A stretch of DNA of 64,000 nt from DASSSY01 sp035708205 (lineage in GTDB: Bacteria > Bacteroidota > Bacteroidia > Chitinophagales > Chitinophagaceae). Shown here piece by piece: positions 51,934 through 60,426 of the stretch. The DNA lies in NCBI GenBank assembly GCA_035708205.1, contig DASSSY010000001.1:94347-158346 (forward strand). The letters run 5' to 3'. A program made the translations under genes and the position numbers. Each line of letters begins with the position of its first letter. The stretch's first letter is position 1. Below the pieces are notes generated by a model, which had not been told where the DNA came from, ran no database searches, and saw only the letters and a list, made by a program, of their open reading frames with translations.

Positions 51934-52560
51934 TTACGGCTTTACCTGGTTTTTATTTTTAGCGGCGTCGTTCATGCTTTTAAGCACGTCCTCGGTGATA
52001 TCCAGTTTGGGGTTGGCCAATAAAATGCTGCCGCCTTTCGCGTAAGAAAGGATATAGTCATAATGCTTGTCCTTGTTATATTCGGCAATAAAGGAGTCCA
52101 GCTGGCCCTGAAGTTTATCCGTAAAGGCCTGCTGATCCTTTAAAAGGTCGGCGGTCAGGCTTTGGCGTTTGGCTTCCAGGTCCTGCTGCATCTCCGCAAG
52201 GCGCTTTTCAGCGGCTTCCCCTTCCGCCTGCGACAGGGTCCCGGCCTGCGCTTTCTTTTTTAAGCCGAGATATTCACTTTGCAGCTTTTCGGCCGAGGCG
52301 CGCAGCTGGGCCTCCACTGCCGCCTGCTTTTTATCAAAGGCATCCTTAGCTTCTTTATAATAAGTATATTTGGCCTCTAAAGTGTCGATATTGACATAGG
52401 CGATACGCACGCCGCTTTCATCTTTATCGGCAGCCTGGGTAGCGGTGTCCGGCCGGGCATTATTCGCTTTGTTGCTTTTTTGTTGGCATGAGGCCAGGCC
52501 AATGGCCAGGGCCAAAGCCATTCCGGAAAGAGACAGGTTTAAGAAATTTACTTTCTTCAT
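51934..52560 (-). CDS. OmpH/Skp-like periplasmic lipoprotein
   Basis: 208 residues from the ATG at 52560. Signal peptide with lipobox GLASC (Cys 25). Then a polar spacer and the OmpH domain: RIAYVNIDTLEAKYTYYKEA, long coiled-coil helices (QLRASAEKLQSEYLGLKKKA, LAEMQQDLEAKRQSL), closing with YDYILSYAKGGSILLA. OmpH/Skp proteins chaperone outer-membrane proteins in the periplasm as trimers; here it is lipidated, which anchors the chaperone near the membrane, a form common in this phylum. A -7 element is 26 bases upstream. Confidence 0.88.
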   Translation of the reverse strand: MKKVNFLNLSLSGMALALAIGLASCQQKSNKANNARPDTATQAADKDESGVRIAYVNIDTLEAKYTYYKEAKDAFDKKQAAVEAQLRASAEKLQSEYLGLKKKAQAGTLSQAEGEAAEKRLAEMQQDLEAKRQSLTADLLKDQQAFTDKLQGQLDSFIAEYNKDKHYDYILSYAKGGSILLANPKLDITEDVLKSMNDAAKNKNQVKP

Positions 52561-52586
52561 GATGCGCGTCAATAATTTTTGAGCTG

Positions 52587-52594
52587 CAAACATA
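52587..52594 (-). promoter_or_regulatory. Bacteroidota -7 element of the OmpH-like gene
   Basis: TATGTTTG on the minus strand, exact TAnnTTTG, 26 bases upstream of the OmpH-like ATG. Confidence 0.45.
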
Positions 52595-52932
52595 AGGTTT
52601 TTATACAAGCTGCCCGCCGGAAATCAGGCAAAACCTTATCTGCCGGGGCAATTTTATATCATTTCAAAATTATAGGGCAATACGGCAGTCGTTATCGCCC
52701 GGCATCCCGGTTGGGAAGGACACCAACAGAAGGAGGACCGGAAGGCTGATTTTCGATAGGGCGATAAAAGTCATCGTGTCGGATAAATATCCAGGCGGCA
52801 TTAAATGAAAGGGGGATTGGCCGGTGCTGCCGTTCACCGGTCCCCAACTGCCTTTTGACGTTTCTTAATGCCGCCCGCGTAAAAAAACCTGGCAGGGAAC
52901 GGAAAAGACCGGCCCGGCTGATTTGGTCAAAA
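52595..52932. other. Intergenic stretch, no recognised gene
   Basis: About 340 bases between the OmpH-like promoter and the hairpin at 52933. On the minus strand a 65-codon open frame without a clear start, and a 45-codon ORF with a hydrophobic middle (LPVLLLLVSF), are open but match no family I know. I do not call either as a gene. Confidence 0.4.
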
Positions 52933-52963
52933 AATACCCAGGCGTCGAAAGAGCCCGGGTATT
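52933..52963 (-). terminator. Hairpin terminator for the small ORF at 52982
   Basis: Arms AATACCCAGGC (52933-52943) and GCCCGGGTATT (52953-52963) pair over 11 positions with one mismatch; on the minus strand the stem runs into TTTTTT. It lies 18 bases beyond the stop codon of the minus-strand ORF that begins at 53170, which suggests that region is transcribed leftward. Confidence 0.7.
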
Positions 52964-52981
52964 GAAAAGTATTTTATTGCC

Positions 52982-53170
52982 CTATTGTTCAACCGTAAAC
53001 GCGGAGAGGCCTTTTTTCCGCATGCCTTTCAAGAGTTTCGTAACTAAAGCGCCTTTTCGGCCCGGCCGATCAATGATCCCGTTTATCCTAACGCCAAAAA
53101 TTATCTCCCGGGAAAAGAATTTGGTTGGCGGAATGCTGGCCTGTTGCACGATAGTATCGCCGATAGCCAT
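52982..53170 (-). CDS. Small ORF of unknown function, 62 residues
   Basis: ATG at 53170. The frame is open further (to 53242) but that part is not convincing. The product begins MAIGDTIVQQASIPPTKF and ends in a basic half, RPGRKGALVTKLLKGMRKKG. The nearby T-tailed hairpin (52933-52963) supports transcription in this direction. No signal peptide or known motif. It could be a real small gene or the end of a decayed one. A second tiny ORF lies just upstream (53206-53331). Confidence 0.35.
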   Translation of the reverse strand: MAIGDTIVQQASIPPTKFFSREIIFGVRINGIIDRPGRKGALVTKLLKGMRKKGLSAFTVEQ

Positions 53171-53205
53171 TTTTCTATGCCTATTATGCCATTGGCACAG
53201 GAAAA

Positions 53206-53331
53206 TCATGATATTTTGAGGGAAAATCCGATAGTCAACCAAAAGATCAAATCGTCAATACCCCGGGCCGTTTCAATATCAATGATTGTCGTTGTCCCGG
53301 TCAGCAGATCCCCTTTATAGCGCTTAACCAT
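53206..53331 (-). CDS. Tiny ORF of unknown function, 41 residues
   Basis: ATG at 53331, TGA at 53206-53208. Reads MVKRYKGDLLTGTTTIID and then IETARGIDDLIFWLTIGFSL, with a hydrophobic C-terminal half that could enter a membrane. It precedes the 62-residue ORF on the same strand and the same putative transcript. Composition is coherent but there is no family match, so confidence is low. Confidence 0.3.
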   Translation of the reverse strand: MVKRYKGDLLTGTTTIIDIETARGIDDLIFWLTIGFSLKIS

Positions 53332-53418
53332 TTTGCTTTTTAAAGATCCCAGGTGCTTTTTGGATTTTTTTCCTGGCCGGCAAGATCAATTTTCATCGTC
53401 TTTCCCATAAGCGCTGTC

Positions 53419-53805
53419 CTACCGGATCAAGGTAATCGTCCCCTTATAGGTTTCCACGATATTATCGGGATAGGCGATGCGGATGACGTATCCGTAAACC
53501 CCTATGGGTTGGGGATTGTTTTTAAAAGTACCGTCCCAGCCGTCTTTGGGGTCCTGTGTATGAAACAGGATCGTGCCCCAACGGTTAAAGACCTTAAATT
53601 CCAGGAGCTTTTGGTTGGAGAAGTTCCGGATCTTAAAAATATCATTCTTCCCGTCATTATTGGGGGTAAAGGCATTGGGGATCAGTAGGGCATGCGCGAC
53701 GGAATCAGCGGCGGCAGGCAGATTGCCGGCTTTAAAATCCTGCGCTCCGGTCCGAAAGGAAATAAAAACAAATAATGTCAATAAGACGGTAATACCCTTT
53801 ATCAT
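53419..53805 (-). CDS. Minimal secreted protein made almost only of a T9SS type B sorting domain
   Basis: 128 residues. A signal peptide (IKGITVLLTLFVFISFRTGAQ) is followed by about 15 linker residues and then the complete gliding-motility-associated C-terminal domain (type B, TIGR04131 type): IPNAFTPNNDGKNDIFKI, LEFKVFNRWGTILFHT, DGWDGTFKNNPQPIGVYGYV and a final TYKGTITLIR. There is no cargo domain. Type B domains normally send large adhesins through T9SS. The gene has a strong Shine-Dalgarno site (AAGGAGA, one base before the ATG). It is divergent from nothing; the propeller-barrel gene upstream is on the same strand, 91 bases away. Confidence 0.85.
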   Translation of the reverse strand: MIKGITVLLTLFVFISFRTGAQDFKAGNLPAAADSVAHALLIPNAFTPNNDGKNDIFKIRNFSNQKLLEFKVFNRWGTILFHTQDPKDGWDGTFKNNPQPIGVYGYVIRIAYPDNIVETYKGTITLIR

Positions 53806-53813
53806 ATCTCCTT
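53806..53813 (-). promoter_or_regulatory. Strong Shine-Dalgarno site of the mini T9SS protein
   Basis: AAGGAGAT on the minus strand directly before the ATG at 53805. Such strong pairing is uncommon in this phylum, and it fixes the start codon. Confidence 0.55.
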
Positions 53814-53896
53814 CAATGGTTTTCTTTTTACGGTTATTTTGGTATAGACTGCAAAATTGCCGGCAGGGTTGGCTGAAATCATTTATTTAACATTAA

Positions 53897-56800
53897 TTAA
53901 AAATCGAAGCCAAAGGACAAATACCAATTAATGTCCCTTTGCTTGTTCAGAGCGACGTCCGCCTTGACAAAATAGCCCCATAACATCGTGCGCAGGCCGA
54001 CACCATAGCCGTAAGCCAGCCCGTAATCGGTCGAATTGGGGATCTGGACATTGACGATAGGCGTACCGGTATTGGCCGGCCAGTTAAACTGGTAAGGCCG
54101 CACCAGGTTGTCCAGGGTCGGCAGCAGGCCTTCCCAGGCATTGCCGATATCCAGGAACGCCACAGCCTGGAGGTTTTTCAGGATGGTCGACTGGATCGGG
54201 CGATGTAAGAATGTTTCCAGGACCGGCAGCCGCAGCTCAAAATTGGCCAGCAGGAAAGTATTGCCGTTGCGGGCGTTCTGGTTGTAGCCTCTCAGTGGCG
54301 CGGCCAGGCCCTGGAAGGCGTAATCCATATCCGCCGAAGGGGTCATGCCGTTACCGAATTTGCCGTTGATGGCATTGGCCTCGCCGCCGAGGTAATAAAT
54401 GATTTGCTGGGTGCCGCCGGAATGCGCGCCGGACAGGCGCATGGCGAAGATGAAATTTTTATGGATCTTCTGGTAATAGCGGGCGTCAAAGCCGAAATTA
54501 TAGATCCAGCTGTGCTTCCGGAAACTTCCGGTATCCGAGCTGAGCTGGTAGGCGTCGTTGTCCGAATAGGCTTTATACATGCTCTCGGCAAACAATTTAT
54601 AGCGCAGGCCGTTAAATATGTTCATGGCCGGCTCACGGGTATTATCCGAAATGTATTCCAGCCGGGCCATGCCCCAGACGTCCTGGACATCCGGCAGCAT
54701 CAATCCATAGACATCCTGGGCCTTAAGGATCATCTTATCCTGCCGGGCGCCGAGATACAGGTGCAGGCTGTTGACCTCGTTGAGCGGATAAGCGGCCTTC
54801 CCCTGGAAGATATTGGAAATGGTCTTGCCCGGGATCTGAATGATGTTCTGGTTGCCGCCGCCGGTCAGGAAGCTGTAGGATTGTTTGTTTTGTTCCCGGT
54901 AGAAGGTCATGCCCCAGTCTACCCGCCGCCGGAAATTCTCAAACTGCAGGAAATAGGCCATGCCCGAGAAATTACCCGGGATGCGCAGGCCGCCCGTAAA
55001 CCGGTAATCTTCCATCTTATCGAACAACCTGGCCATGATCATGCCGCCCAGCGAAGGATTATTATACTGGCCGGCGTTCTGGTCATACGACTGGTAACGG
55101 TTAAAGATCAGGTTGTTGTCCAGCCTTATGCTGAAAAAATCCGGCCGGAACGACAGGTAATACCGGTGGCTGCGCATATCCAGGTACGTGCTGTCCACAT
55201 AGCGGATATGCCTGCCGTCCCTGGTCAATTCTTTCCCGGCATATTTCGAGGAAATGCTTTCTCCGTGTTCAAGATCTTCGAAACCGTCTTCCCTGGCAGC
55301 CGCCGTTCCCACCGCCTGCGTATCGGGTTGAGGCGCCTTCCGCGACAAGGCGGCTACGGGGAAATCGCTTTGGAACGCGTCGTCGTCGCTGAGCTTTATG
55401 CCTTCATTGTTTTGCGCTCCGGGCGTTGCAGGCTCCGAACCGAACAAAGCCCCGGGCGCTGTCTTAACGTCCGGGCGGCGCTTACTGGCCGGCTTCAGGC
55501 CGTCATCTACAAACGATATTTCCGGTAGCCCGGGCATTTCGCGGGGGCCGCTGATCTGTGGTATCCGGATATTCTTGAAATATACATAAAACGCGTCCTT
55601 GTATTGGATGGCATCGGCGATCTTGGCGCTTGCCGGATTATAATTCTGGTACTTGATGCTTCTGCCGTAGTTGGTCACCGGTACGGCAAAAGCCGAGTCC
55701 TTATTGTTCCTGTCCCGGTCAAACAACACCAAATAGCGGTTGTCCACCCCGTTTTTATCGGACAGGTAGGCAAAATTATCCTGGCCGTAAGGAACAATGT
55801 CCGAAATGTGCTCGTTCTCATTGCGCGTCAACTGCAGCAGCTCAGGGCTTTTGGTGGTCGTGCTGTAAAAAAAGGCGTTCATGCCCCTGGTCGGCAGCTC
55901 ATTAGGCAAAGGCTGAATATTAAGATACGGCTGCGGGCGGTTACTCAGGAAAATAATGCCTTTCCGCGAGCCCCCGCTGACATATACCGGCGCCGCATCA
56001 TCCCAGGCGTCATCCGTGATCTGCGTGAGCCTGTAGCCCCTGAAATATAAGGTATAGATATCGCTTTGCCCGTTTTTAACGGCCGAGATCACGATGTTCT
56101 GATCATCCTGCAAAAAGGAAAAGCCGGTAACCCGGTCCACCCGGCTCTTAGGGATCCGGTAATTCCAGATCGTCGCTTTTATGGCGTTATAGACCTTTAT
56201 CTGGATATAATTCCCCATCTTATATATGATCCCTAATTTAAAGCCGGTATTATCCCAGGCCAGGATCGGGTAATCGGGGTCGGCATGGCTTTGGAGATCC
56301 CTGACCCCTCCGTACAAGATGGTAGAGCGCTCTCTTTTGGTCTTCCCGTTGATCTTATGCGTCTTTTCCAGGATAACCTTATATTCCCCGTTTTTCCAGA
56401 CCACATAAGCGACGTCCGTGCCCCTCGGCGACACCACGATATCCCGGATGGCGCTTTCATCATCCGGGATGGGGATCCGTATCAGCGCGTTGGCGGTATC
56501 CAGGGGCTCGAATAAATGTTGCTCGGCAGCGTAGCGGTCCCGGTAAAATGTGTATACCGAATCGAAGGTCCGGGCTATCTTTTGATTCAGCGCCAGCTTT
56601 GAGGCTTTGTTGATGCTCCCCTTCAATTGGACCAGGTAGAGAATATTTTTGACCTTATTGGCGCCGTAAACCGTGGCGATATATTTCCAGAAGGCTTTCC
56701 CGGCCAGCCTGGGATTTGACTGCGCCAGGTCGTTAAAATAGATCTTCTTGTCCTGGGTAATAAGATTTTTCCAGTCGTTGTCATCTTTGCTCGTCCAGCC

Positions 56801-57364
56801 GTCAACAATATAATCCACATAGCCATCGGTTACCCAGGAAGGCAGATCCAGCAGGACGGCATTGCGGGCCATTTCCCTGAAGTTCGTACCAAAAATGAGA
56901 TGCTCCATGACCACCTGGGCCAGTCCCTGGCGCAATTGCTGCTTTAATTGCTCATGCGCCCCGCTGAAATAGATCACCAGCTTATCGCCGACCAGCCTGA
57001 CGGTCCCCGCGGGGTTATTGTTCTGCATTTGCAGGTCGCTGTTCAGCCCTATATTCGATTGACGGAACTCATCAAAGCTGTTGTAGAGGATAATGCTGAT
57101 CTTATCCGGGAAGATGCCGCCGGCATTTTGCTCTATGGCATCCACGTCATGCTCCGCCTGCTCGGCCACAAAGCGCGCCAGGGTACGCCCGGCACGGCCG
57201 TAATAATAGACCTTGAAATGCTTCGCCTCGTAAAATTTCCATTCAAACCGCTGGAACTGGACACGGTTGTGCCCGAAAGTTTCCAAACTGGCTTGCGCCG
57301 TCGCTTCCCGCGCCATAACGGCACAGGCAAATGTCAGCAAAAGAGGCAAAAAGTATTTCTTCAT
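53897..57364 (-). CDS. Large envelope protein with peptidase-like N-terminus, beta-propeller and outer-membrane barrel
   Basis: 1155 residues. A signal peptide ends near ATAQAS. Residues about 30-290 resemble a degenerate peptidase MA-like domain (FKVYYYGRAGRTLARFV; VVMEHLIFG in place of HExxH). Residues 290-560 contain WD40/PD40-like propeller blades (ISAVKNGQSDIYTLYF, GIIFLSNRPQPY). After an acidic linker, residues 740-1155 read like a BamA-type barrel (HSGGTQQIIYYLGGEANAIN, PLRGYNQNARNGNTFLLANF, final WYLSFGFDF with the C-terminal Phe). It is predicted to sit in the outer membrane with a periplasmic sensor part. It lies 34 bases downstream of acnA, possibly co-transcribed. Function unknown. 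Confidence 0.8.
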   Translation of the reverse strand: MKKYFLPLLLTFACAVMAREATAQASLETFGHNRVQFQRFEWKFYEAKHFKVYYYGRAGRTLARFVAEQAEHDVDAIEQNAGGIFPDKISIILYNSFDEFRQSNIGLNSDLQMQNNNPAGTVRLVGDKLVIYFSGAHEQLKQQLRQGLAQVVMEHLIFGTNFREMARNAVLLDLPSWVTDGYVDYIVDGWTSKDDNDWKNLITQDKKIYFNDLAQSNPRLAGKAFWKYIATVYGANKVKNILYLVQLKGSINKASKLALNQKIARTFDSVYTFYRDRYAAEQHLFEPLDTANALIRIPIPDDESAIRDIVVSPRGTDVAYVVWKNGEYKVILEKTHKINGKTKRERSTILYGGVRDLQSHADPDYPILAWDNTGFKLGIIYKMGNYIQIKVYNAIKATIWNYRIPKSRVDRVTGFSFLQDDQNIVISAVKNGQSDIYTLYFRGYRLTQITDDAWDDAAPVYVSGGSRKGIIFLSNRPQPYLNIQPLPNELPTRGMNAFFYSTTTKSPELLQLTRNENEHISDIVPYGQDNFAYLSDKNGVDNRYLVLFDRDRNNKDSAFAVPVTNYGRSIKYQNYNPASAKIADAIQYKDAFYVYFKNIRIPQISGPREMPGLPEISFVDDGLKPASKRRPDVKTAPGALFGSEPATPGAQNNEGIKLSDDDAFQSDFPVAALSRKAPQPDTQAVGTAAAREDGFEDLEHGESISSKYAGKELTRDGRHIRYVDSTYLDMRSHRYYLSFRPDFFSIRLDNNLIFNRYQSYDQNAGQYNNPSLGGMIMARLFDKMEDYRFTGGLRIPGNFSGMAYFLQFENFRRRVDWGMTFYREQNKQSYSFLTGGGNQNIIQIPGKTISNIFQGKAAYPLNEVNSLHLYLGARQDKMILKAQDVYGLMLPDVQDVWGMARLEYISDNTREPAMNIFNGLRYKLFAESMYKAYSDNDAYQLSSDTGSFRKHSWIYNFGFDARYYQKIHKNFIFAMRLSGAHSGGTQQIIYYLGGEANAINGKFGNGMTPSADMDYAFQGLAAPLRGYNQNARNGNTFLLANFELRLPVLETFLHRPIQSTILKNLQAVAFLDIGNAWEGLLPTLDNLVRPYQFNWPANTGTPIVNVQIPNSTDYGLAYGYGVGLRTMLWGYFVKADVALNKQRDINWYLSFGFDF

Positions 57365-57398
57365 AGGTTCCCGGATAAGGGCTGTGCAATAAGCGAAA

Positions 57399-60158
57399 TT
57401 ACTTATTTTTTAGTTTTTTTAAATAATCCCGTAACACGTATTGCAGGATCCCCTCGTGTTGGTAATAGGCCACTTCAATCTCGGAATCCAAACGGGCGCG
57501 GGTGGCAAATATCACCTCCCGGCCATCCGCTTTCTTCGCCCTGACCTTAATTGTCTTCAATGGGCGCAGGTCTTCCTCGATCCCCGTAAGCGTGTATGTT
57601 TCCGTGCCGTCCAGGCCTAAAGCTTCCGCGGTTTGCCCGCTGGCAAACTCTAAGGGTAAAACGCCCAGGTCCACGAGATTGCTGCGATGGATACGTTCAA
57701 AGCTTTCGGCTATAACCGCCTTTATCCCCAACAGGTAAGTGCCTTTGGCGGCCCAGTCGCGCGAGGAGCCGCTGCCGTATTCCTTGCCCGCCAGAACGAT
57801 CAGCGGTGTTTTGTCCGCGGCATATTTTTGAGCGGTGTCGAAAACGGTCAGGGTTTCCCCGGTGGGCAAATATTTGGAAAAGCCGCCCTCTTTGTCCGTG
57901 ATCTTATTCTTGATACGCACATTGGCGAAGGTGCCCCGCATCATCACCTCGTGATTGCCGCGCCTGGAGCCGTAAGAGTTGAAATCGGCGCGGTCCACGC
58001 CCTTGGATTTCAAATAGGCGCCCGCCGCCGAATTTTCGCCAAACGCGCCGGCAGGGGAAATATGGTCTGTCGTGACGGAATCGCCAAGGTAAAGCAACAC
58101 CCTGGCATCATGGATATCCTTTACCGGCAGGGGATTTTTCCGGATACCTTTAAAGAACGGCACCTCGTGGATGTAGGTGGACCGGCTGTCCCAGGCATAA
58201 TTTTCGCCGGCCGGCGCTTCAAGGGATTGCCATTGTTCCTCGCCGTCAAAAATGACCTCATACACTTCCTTAAAATCGTTGGCGCTCATGCAGGCCGCTA
58301 TGGTGTCGCTGATCTCCTCCTGCGTGGGCCAGATATCTTTCAGGTAAACCGGCTCGCCATTGGGATCATAAGACAAAGGCTCGGTCATCAGGTCAACATC
58401 TACCCGGCCGACCAGGGCATAAGCCACCACCAGCATCGGCGACATCAGGAAATTCATCTTGACCTGCGGGTGCACCCTCGCCTCAAAATTCCGGTTGCCC
58501 GACAGGACGGAAGCCACGATCATTTCGCTTTCATCCACGGCATCCGCGATATGGGGCGGCAAAGGGCCGCTGTTGCCGATGCAGGACGTACAGCCATAGC
58601 CTACCGTGTGAAAACGCAGCGCTTCCAGGTCTTCCAGGAGCCCCGAGCGTTCCAGGTAGCGGGTCACTACTTTCGAGCCCGGCGCCAGGCTGGTCTTTAC
58701 CCATGAGCGGGTGCGCAAGCCGCGCTCGACGGCCTTCCTGGCCACCAATCCCGCGCCAACCATGACGGCGGGGTTGGAAGTGTTGGTACAGCTCGTAATC
58801 GCGGCGATAACGATGCTGCCGTCACTCAACACATAATCGCCGTTCCTCATATTGATCTGCACCGAACGCAATTCTTCTTCCCTCTTGGTCAGCGGGATAT
58901 TATTGGGCTGCGTTTCGGTATGGGTGAACTCCGTCCCTGAGCCGCCTTCATCCAGCCACTTGCCTTCTTTCTTCGCATAAGAATAAGGAGGGCGTTGGTC
59001 AAAAGGAATATACCCCCTGTTGAAATCCTTATCCAGGATCCGCTGGAAAGCCGTCTTCAGGTCCCTGACATAAATCTTGTCCTGCGGCCGCTTGGGACCG
59101 GAAACCGTAGGCTCCAGCCCGGACAGGTCCAGGGATACCACCTGCGAGTATTCTATATCTTCATCGCCGGTGCGCCACAGCATGTTTTCCCGGCAATAGT
59201 CCTTTACCATATTGATGTGCGCTTCCGGGCGGTTGGTGCGCCGCATATATTCCAGCGTCTGGTCGTCAATGGGGAAATAGGTCACGGTACAGCCAAACTC
59301 CGGCGACATGTTGGAAATGGTCGCCCTGTCGGTTACCGTCAGGTGATTGAGGCCGTCGCCGAACACTTCCACGAACTTGCCCACTACGCCGGTATCCCGG
59401 AGCAGCCGGGTAATGTTCAGCACCATATCCGTGGCCGTGCAGCCCCGGGGGATCCGCCCGGTAAGCTTCAGGCCGATCACCTGGGGACAGGTAAAGTAAA
59501 TCGGCTGCCCCAGCATGGCGGCTTCCGCTTCAATGCCGCCGACCCCCCAGCCCAGGACGCCGATACCGTTCACCATTGGCGTATGCGAATCCGTGCCCAC
59601 CAGAGTATCGGGGAACCGCCAGCCGTCACGCTCTATAACGCCTTTGGCCAGGTATTCCAGGTTAACCTGGTGACAAATACCCATGCCGGGCGGCACTACC
59701 GTGAAATTGGTAAATTCGTTTTGCGCCCATTTCAGAAGCTGGTAGCGCTCCGCGTTACGCTGGTATTCCTTCTCCACATTCTTCTGGTAAGCGTAGCCAG
59801 TGCCGAAAAAATCCACCTGGACGGAATGGTCGATCACCAGGTCAACGGGAATGGCGGGATTGATCCTGCTGCCCTCACCACCCTGCCGGATATATTCGGA
59901 GCGCAACGAAGCGATGTCCACCACGGCCGGCACACCGGTAAAGTCCTGCATCAGCACGCGCGCCGGCTTATAGGGAATATCTTCTTCCGTGCCCTGGGGC
60001 CGCCAGTGCAGCAGCGTGTCCAGGTGCTTGTCCGTAATGGAAAAGCCGTCCATGTTCCTGAGGACATTTTCCAATAAAATGCGTATGGAAAAGGGAAGGC
60101 GATGAATATTTTCGCCTTCGTTCTGTAATTTCCGGAGAGATGCGATATTTTGAGCCAT
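57399..60158 (-). CDS. acnA: Aconitate hydratase (AcnA type)
   Basis: 919 residues. Interconverts citrate and isocitrate in the TCA cycle using a [4Fe-4S] cluster. The cluster cysteines are in ITSCTNTSNP and GYGCTSCIGNSGPL, with substrate residues in GTDSHTPMVNGIGVLGWGVGG and the C-terminal swivel domain KEYGSGSSRDWAAKG. The order N-terminal domains then swivel domain identifies the AcnA rather than AcnB type. Long mirror ORFs on the opposite strand (58995-60077, 57687-58706) are shadows of this GC-rich gene. The propeller-barrel gene follows 34 bases downstream. Confidence 0.97.
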   Translation of the reverse strand: MAQNIASLRKLQNEGENIHRLPFSIRILLENVLRNMDGFSITDKHLDTLLHWRPQGTEEDIPYKPARVLMQDFTGVPAVVDIASLRSEYIRQGGEGSRINPAIPVDLVIDHSVQVDFFGTGYAYQKNVEKEYQRNAERYQLLKWAQNEFTNFTVVPPGMGICHQVNLEYLAKGVIERDGWRFPDTLVGTDSHTPMVNGIGVLGWGVGGIEAEAAMLGQPIYFTCPQVIGLKLTGRIPRGCTATDMVLNITRLLRDTGVVGKFVEVFGDGLNHLTVTDRATISNMSPEFGCTVTYFPIDDQTLEYMRRTNRPEAHINMVKDYCRENMLWRTGDEDIEYSQVVSLDLSGLEPTVSGPKRPQDKIYVRDLKTAFQRILDKDFNRGYIPFDQRPPYSYAKKEGKWLDEGGSGTEFTHTETQPNNIPLTKREEELRSVQINMRNGDYVLSDGSIVIAAITSCTNTSNPAVMVGAGLVARKAVERGLRTRSWVKTSLAPGSKVVTRYLERSGLLEDLEALRFHTVGYGCTSCIGNSGPLPPHIADAVDESEMIVASVLSGNRNFEARVHPQVKMNFLMSPMLVVAYALVGRVDVDLMTEPLSYDPNGEPVYLKDIWPTQEEISDTIAACMSANDFKEVYEVIFDGEEQWQSLEAPAGENYAWDSRSTYIHEVPFFKGIRKNPLPVKDIHDARVLLYLGDSVTTDHISPAGAFGENSAAGAYLKSKGVDRADFNSYGSRRGNHEVMMRGTFANVRIKNKITDKEGGFSKYLPTGETLTVFDTAQKYAADKTPLIVLAGKEYGSGSSRDWAAKGTYLLGIKAVIAESFERIHRSNLVDLGVLPLEFASGQTAEALGLDGTETYTLTGIEEDLRPLKTIKVRAKKADGREVIFATRARLDSEIEVAYYQHEGILQYVLRDYLKKLKNK

Positions 60159-60361
60159 TTTGACAAAGATTAAGATACAAAAGGCTAATTTACAGAAAAA
60201 CGAGGAATTTCAGCCGTTTCCCGGGGGAAAGAAATTTATTTCCCCGGCCGTCGCGAAAAGATCTTACGGGAAAAACCGGCCGGCCCGCTTTTTTTAATGC
60301 CGTATCACCGCCAAAGCGTTTTCGACTTCTCCCGGCTACACGAAAATCACCTGATTTCAAT

Positions 60362-60400
60362 TAACTTTGCGACCTTTAATCCGGCGGCATACCGGATTAA
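60362..60400 (+). promoter_or_regulatory. alaS promoter and leader hairpin
   Basis: TAACTTTG, an exact -7 element, at 60362-60369, followed by a perfect inverted repeat TTAATCCGG (60376-60384) and CCGGATTAA (60392-60400) with a seven-base loop. The stem would be at or very near the 5' end of the alaS mRNA. Confidence 0.6.
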
Positions 60401-60426
60401 ATCCAAAAATAAGCTTTAAGATACTC

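Noticed and set aside
54404..55528. 374-codon open frame antisense to the propeller-barrel gene
   Set aside because: The sense gene has signal peptide, domains and a proper barrel end; the antisense product has no recognisable feature.
58995..60077. 360-codon open frame antisense to acnA
   Set aside because: It mirrors a GC-rich, fully conserved gene; the product is Arg/His/Gly-rich without any motif. The same holds for 57687-58706.
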